Below are positions 14,347 to 16,622 of a stretch of DNA of 16,622 nucleotides, in pieces (positions within the stretch are counted from its first letter, which is position 1; each line of letters starts with the position of its first letter). Origin of the DNA: Sedimentisphaerales bacterium (lineage in GTDB: Bacteria; Planctomycetota; Phycisphaerae; Sedimentisphaerales; SG8-4); assembly GCA_016928975.1 (NCBI GenBank), contig JAFGJR010000082.1:1-16622 (forward strand). The letters are read 5' to 3'. A program made the position numbers and the translations under genes. Below the pieces are notes generated by a model that saw nothing but the letters and a program-made list of their open reading frames with translations, was not told the origin of the DNA and did not search any database.

Positions 14347-16518
14347 TCAGCGATCCCCAACGACGGTTCGGGACTCGATATGCTCCGCCAAATCCTCGGG
14401 CAGCCACCCCGTGGGCTTCATCCTGGCGGGGCTGAAGAGCTTCTGGGCCTGGTCGCGGTAGTGCGGCGAGCTCGGACGGTCGCTCTGCCCGACAGGCACG
14501 TAGGTCCAGCTCCGCACGGGCTTGCTCAGGACGATGATCTCCGTAGAGGTCTGGCCGCGATCGCCCCACCGGGTATGATCGCTGCGCTCGCGTCCATAGC
14601 CGATATTACGGAGTGTAGTTGTCCCGTAATCACCGCCTCCTCCCAGAGGCCACGAGACATCATCCCGCCCGACACGGAACATGTCGCCATACGTCGCGTC
14701 GAGCGAGCCGCGATCGGCTCTGAGCCTGGCCATCGCGTTGGCAAACGAGTCCGCCGCCGCCTGAAGCTCATCCTCGCTGAGGTCGATCTGGGGCGAGGAC
14801 CTGCCCAGTGCGGCCGTGTAGTAGTCGATCCGACGAGCCGCGTCGGAGACGGCCTGGGACCCGTGATCCTCGACGAGCTGCCTGCGCCAGTAGTAGTACT
14901 TCATCGCCGGTTTCGAATCGGGACGCAGGTTGCCGTCCCAGGAGACCACTTCCTTGACTCCTGCGACATAATCCGCGTCCGACTGATGTCCGGAGCCAAA
15001 CGCCGCGTCCGCTCGCCGCAGCACCTCCACCCAGCGTTCGACGCCGTAGGGACGAACGTCGGTCGCATACGCCTGGGCTTCCTCGATGGTGACGGAGGTA
15101 TCCGCCTCGAGAAGTTCCACGGCCCGCGCCCCTCGCTGATTCGTCGCTCCTGCGGAAGACCCATAGAGATACGACAGTGTCTTATCCGGCGAGAAGGGAC
15201 TGTCCACCATCATCACGTCCGGCGAGATATTGCAGTTTTGCATGTAACCTTGCGGAGGGTTCAGCACCTGCAGATGATCCGACGCGGGATGCAGGCCCAA
15301 CCACTCGGTCGCAGAGGTTGAGCCATCGACAGGCCGCGACCAGTTGTACCCCGAAGGCCGCTGCGGCACGCGACCGGTCCGCTGGTAGTAGATATTGCCC
15401 GATGTGTCGGCGACCATGACGTTCTGCGGGAAGAACTGGCGCATGCTCATGGCTTGCATGGCCCCGGAGTAGTCCCTGGCGGTATTGAGCTCGTACCAAG
15501 CCTCCGCGAGCTGCACCTCTTCGGCATACGCCATTTTCGCGGCATAAGCCTTGCCGCCTCGCATCGCCACAATCGGGCCATGGTGTGAGGACCAGATCGT
15601 CATCTTCTGTGAGGAAAGGCCTTTCACCTCAATCGTCACTTCGCGGCTGCTCAGTGATCGCCATTGCCCATCGTACAGGTACTTCGTGGGATCATCCTGT
15701 TTGAGCGTCAGCTCGTATACGTCGGCGGTATCGGGTCCGCCGGTGGTCATCGCCCATGCGACGTTCGCATTGTGTCCGAGGCCGATATAGGGGCAACCGG
15801 GCAGGGTGAACCCGCTGCCCTGCAACACGCCGGCATGAATGCGGAACTCCCAGAAGCGGGATGTACCCCACCACGACAGATGCGGATCGATGCAGAGAAT
15901 CGCGGCCCCCTCCGCACTGCGCGCAGGCGAAACCGACCACTGGTTCGATCCGCGAGCGTCCTTGTCAAAGCCCGGCTGGATGCCCCCGGCCTGCAGATCG
16001 TCGAAGACCTGCCCCACGGACCAGCCGTAGAGGAAGAACCGGAAGAACGCCACGACCATGTACTCATCCACGCGCCGGTCGCCCCAGAAGGAGGGAACGT
16101 CTTCGGGATGAGCGGCGTAGAAGTCGTTGACGCCTTCGACGCACGCCCGCGCGTGCGCCTGTATCTCGGGGCGAATCCGGTCGAAGTTCCGCTTGCTGGT
16201 GCCGTAGTTGTCCCACAGGAGGGCGATCATATCGGATTCGACGCCGGCCGGACCATCGAACCTGGCGCTCTCGCCCATCGCCCGCATGTAGTTCTTCAAC
16301 AACTCCTGAGGTCGATCCTGAGCCTGTGCCCAGCCCATCGCATAGAGGCCGGCCTCGGTCGTCGGCGCATAGACGTGCGGCACGCCCCACGTGTCTCGGT
16401 AGATCACGGTCCTTCCGACGTCGTCGCCGGCGCCGGGCAACTCCGCCGCAGTCGCCATTGACAACCAGACAACGACGCCAACGCACGCGCACAGAATCCA
16501 TCTCGGCAAAAGCGCCAT
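14347..16518 (-). CDS. Secreted penicillin-acylase-family Ntn hydrolase
   Basis: 723 residues. Seen: a cleavable signal peptide (hydrophobic core at about 7-20, likely cut near ATAA-ELP, residues 22-27). A short alpha region begins RTVIYRDTWGVPHVYA and includes GWAQAQDRPQELL. The autocatalytic site is GSNQW with the expected N-terminal nucleophile Ser191. It is followed by beta-chain motifs IDPHLSWWG, GCPYIGLGHNANVAWAMTTG and NPPQGYMQNCN; the last probably supplies an oxyanion/catalytic Asn. Family knowledge: the precursor is self-cleaved into alpha and beta chains, and members hydrolyse amides such as penicillins, acyl-homoserine lactones or other N-acyl compounds. Which one cannot be told here. 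Start: ATG 16518 has AGAGGA at 7 nt and the signal peptide follows at once. It is in a probable operon with the upstream fragment (17 bp) and deoC. The periplasm is the expected location. Confidence 0.93.
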   Translation of the reverse strand: MALLPRWILCACVGVVVWLSMATAAELPGAGDDVGRTVIYRDTWGVPHVYAPTTEAGLYAMGWAQAQDRPQELLKNYMRAMGESARFDGPAGVESDMIALLWDNYGTSKRNFDRIRPEIQAHARACVEGVNDFYAAHPEDVPSFWGDRRVDEYMVVAFFRFFLYGWSVGQVFDDLQAGGIQPGFDKDARGSNQWSVSPARSAEGAAILCIDPHLSWWGTSRFWEFRIHAGVLQGSGFTLPGCPYIGLGHNANVAWAMTTGGPDTADVYELTLKQDDPTKYLYDGQWRSLSSREVTIEVKGLSSQKMTIWSSHHGPIVAMRGGKAYAAKMAYAEEVQLAEAWYELNTARDYSGAMQAMSMRQFFPQNVMVADTSGNIYYQRTGRVPQRPSGYNWSRPVDGSTSATEWLGLHPASDHLQVLNPPQGYMQNCNISPDVMMVDSPFSPDKTLSYLYGSSAGATNQRGARAVELLEADTSVTIEEAQAYATDVRPYGVERWVEVLRRADAAFGSGHQSDADYVAGVKEVVSWDGNLRPDSKPAMKYYYWRRQLVEDHGSQAVSDAARRIDYYTAALGRSSPQIDLSEDELQAAADSFANAMARLRADRGSLDATYGDMFRVGRDDVSWPLGGGGDYGTTTLRNIGYGRERSDHTRWGDRGQTSTEIIVLSKPVRSWTYVPVGQSDRPSSPHYRDQAQKLFSPARMKPTGWLPEDLAEHIESRTVVGDR

Positions 16519-16535
16519 ACAGTCATCCTCTCTAC

Positions 16536-16622
16536 CTACGGCATGTATTGAAGCAGGAATCGCGCGCTCTGCGCCAGCGCCGCCTTGCGAGTCAACAGCG
16601 ATTCCTCATACGCCCGGTCCTC
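16536..16622 (-). CDS. 3' end of an unidentified gene (partial)
   Basis: An open frame enters from the window edge and stops at TAG 16538-16536, giving 28 residues: EDRAYEESLLTRKAALAQSA then RFLLQYMP. The composition is helical and charged, like the C-terminal helix of a soluble enzyme. The codon use is GC-rich at third positions like the neighbours, and the stop lies 17 bp before the acylase ATG, the same gap as between the acylase and deoC. This supports a real co-transcribed gene. Too little is visible to name a family. Confidence 0.55.
   Translation of the reverse strand, partial: EDRAYEESLLTRKAALAQSARFLLQYMP

Noticed and set aside
13364..14461. 365-residue plus-strand open frame running from the repeat array across deoC
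   Set aside because: Its first third is translation of the non-coding repeats and the rest is antisense to deoC, whose catalytic residues are intact.

Overview
The window is GC-rich and almost entirely coding on the minus strand. I read it as chromosomal DNA of a planctomycete, most likely Phycisphaerae-like. The grounds are two membrane-anchored PQQ-type beta-propeller proteins, a group-typical GT4 glycosyltransferase, a single-chain pyruvate:ferredoxin oxidoreductase pointing to anaerobic or fermentative carbon metabolism, and an intergenic 'AAACAAAGCCAAT' repeat whose three-frame translations (RNKAN / ETKPI / KQSQF) I recall from auto-annotated planctomycete proteins. The taxonomy is inference; there is no rRNA or marker gene here.

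Layout in transcription order (right to left). (1) 16622-13646: the 3' end of an unidentified gene, a secreted penicillin-acylase-family Ntn hydrolase, and deoC, separated by about 17 bp each and probably one operon. (2) 13645-12351: a 1.3 kb non-coding island. It holds a hairpin after deoC, an array of five short degenerate repeats, a near-consensus plus-strand promoter with a 10-bp stem-loop just downstream, a 495-bp internally deleted IS66-family element with 21-bp inverted ends, and the probable promoter and structured leader of the next operon. (3) 12350-1: a tight run of seven genes. These are nifJ (PFOR), a lipoprotein, a PQQ-type beta-propeller, a GT4 glycosyltransferase, a LolD/YbbA-like ABC ATPase, a large YbbP-like FtsX-family permease, and a second PQQ-type propeller cut by the window edge. 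Two junctions are ATGA overlaps and most other gaps are under 25 bp; the exception is about 130 bp before the first propeller.

The ATPase and permease form one ABC machine of the FtsX/MacB superfamily, whose members move or extract envelope molecules rather than import nutrients. Together with an outer-membrane-type lipoprotein, two membrane-tethered propellers and a glycosyltransferase, they suggest an envelope-assembly or export module that is co-transcribed, oddly, with a central-metabolism enzyme.

The most unusual part is the island. The IS66 remnant is flanked by two outward-facing sigma70-like promoters placed symmetrically: exactly 19 nt separate each inverted repeat from its -35 box, and both spacers are 17 nt. 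One promoter would drive nifJ. The other would transcribe the repeat array, which has no convincing ORF. No tRNA, rRNA or CRISPR array was seen.
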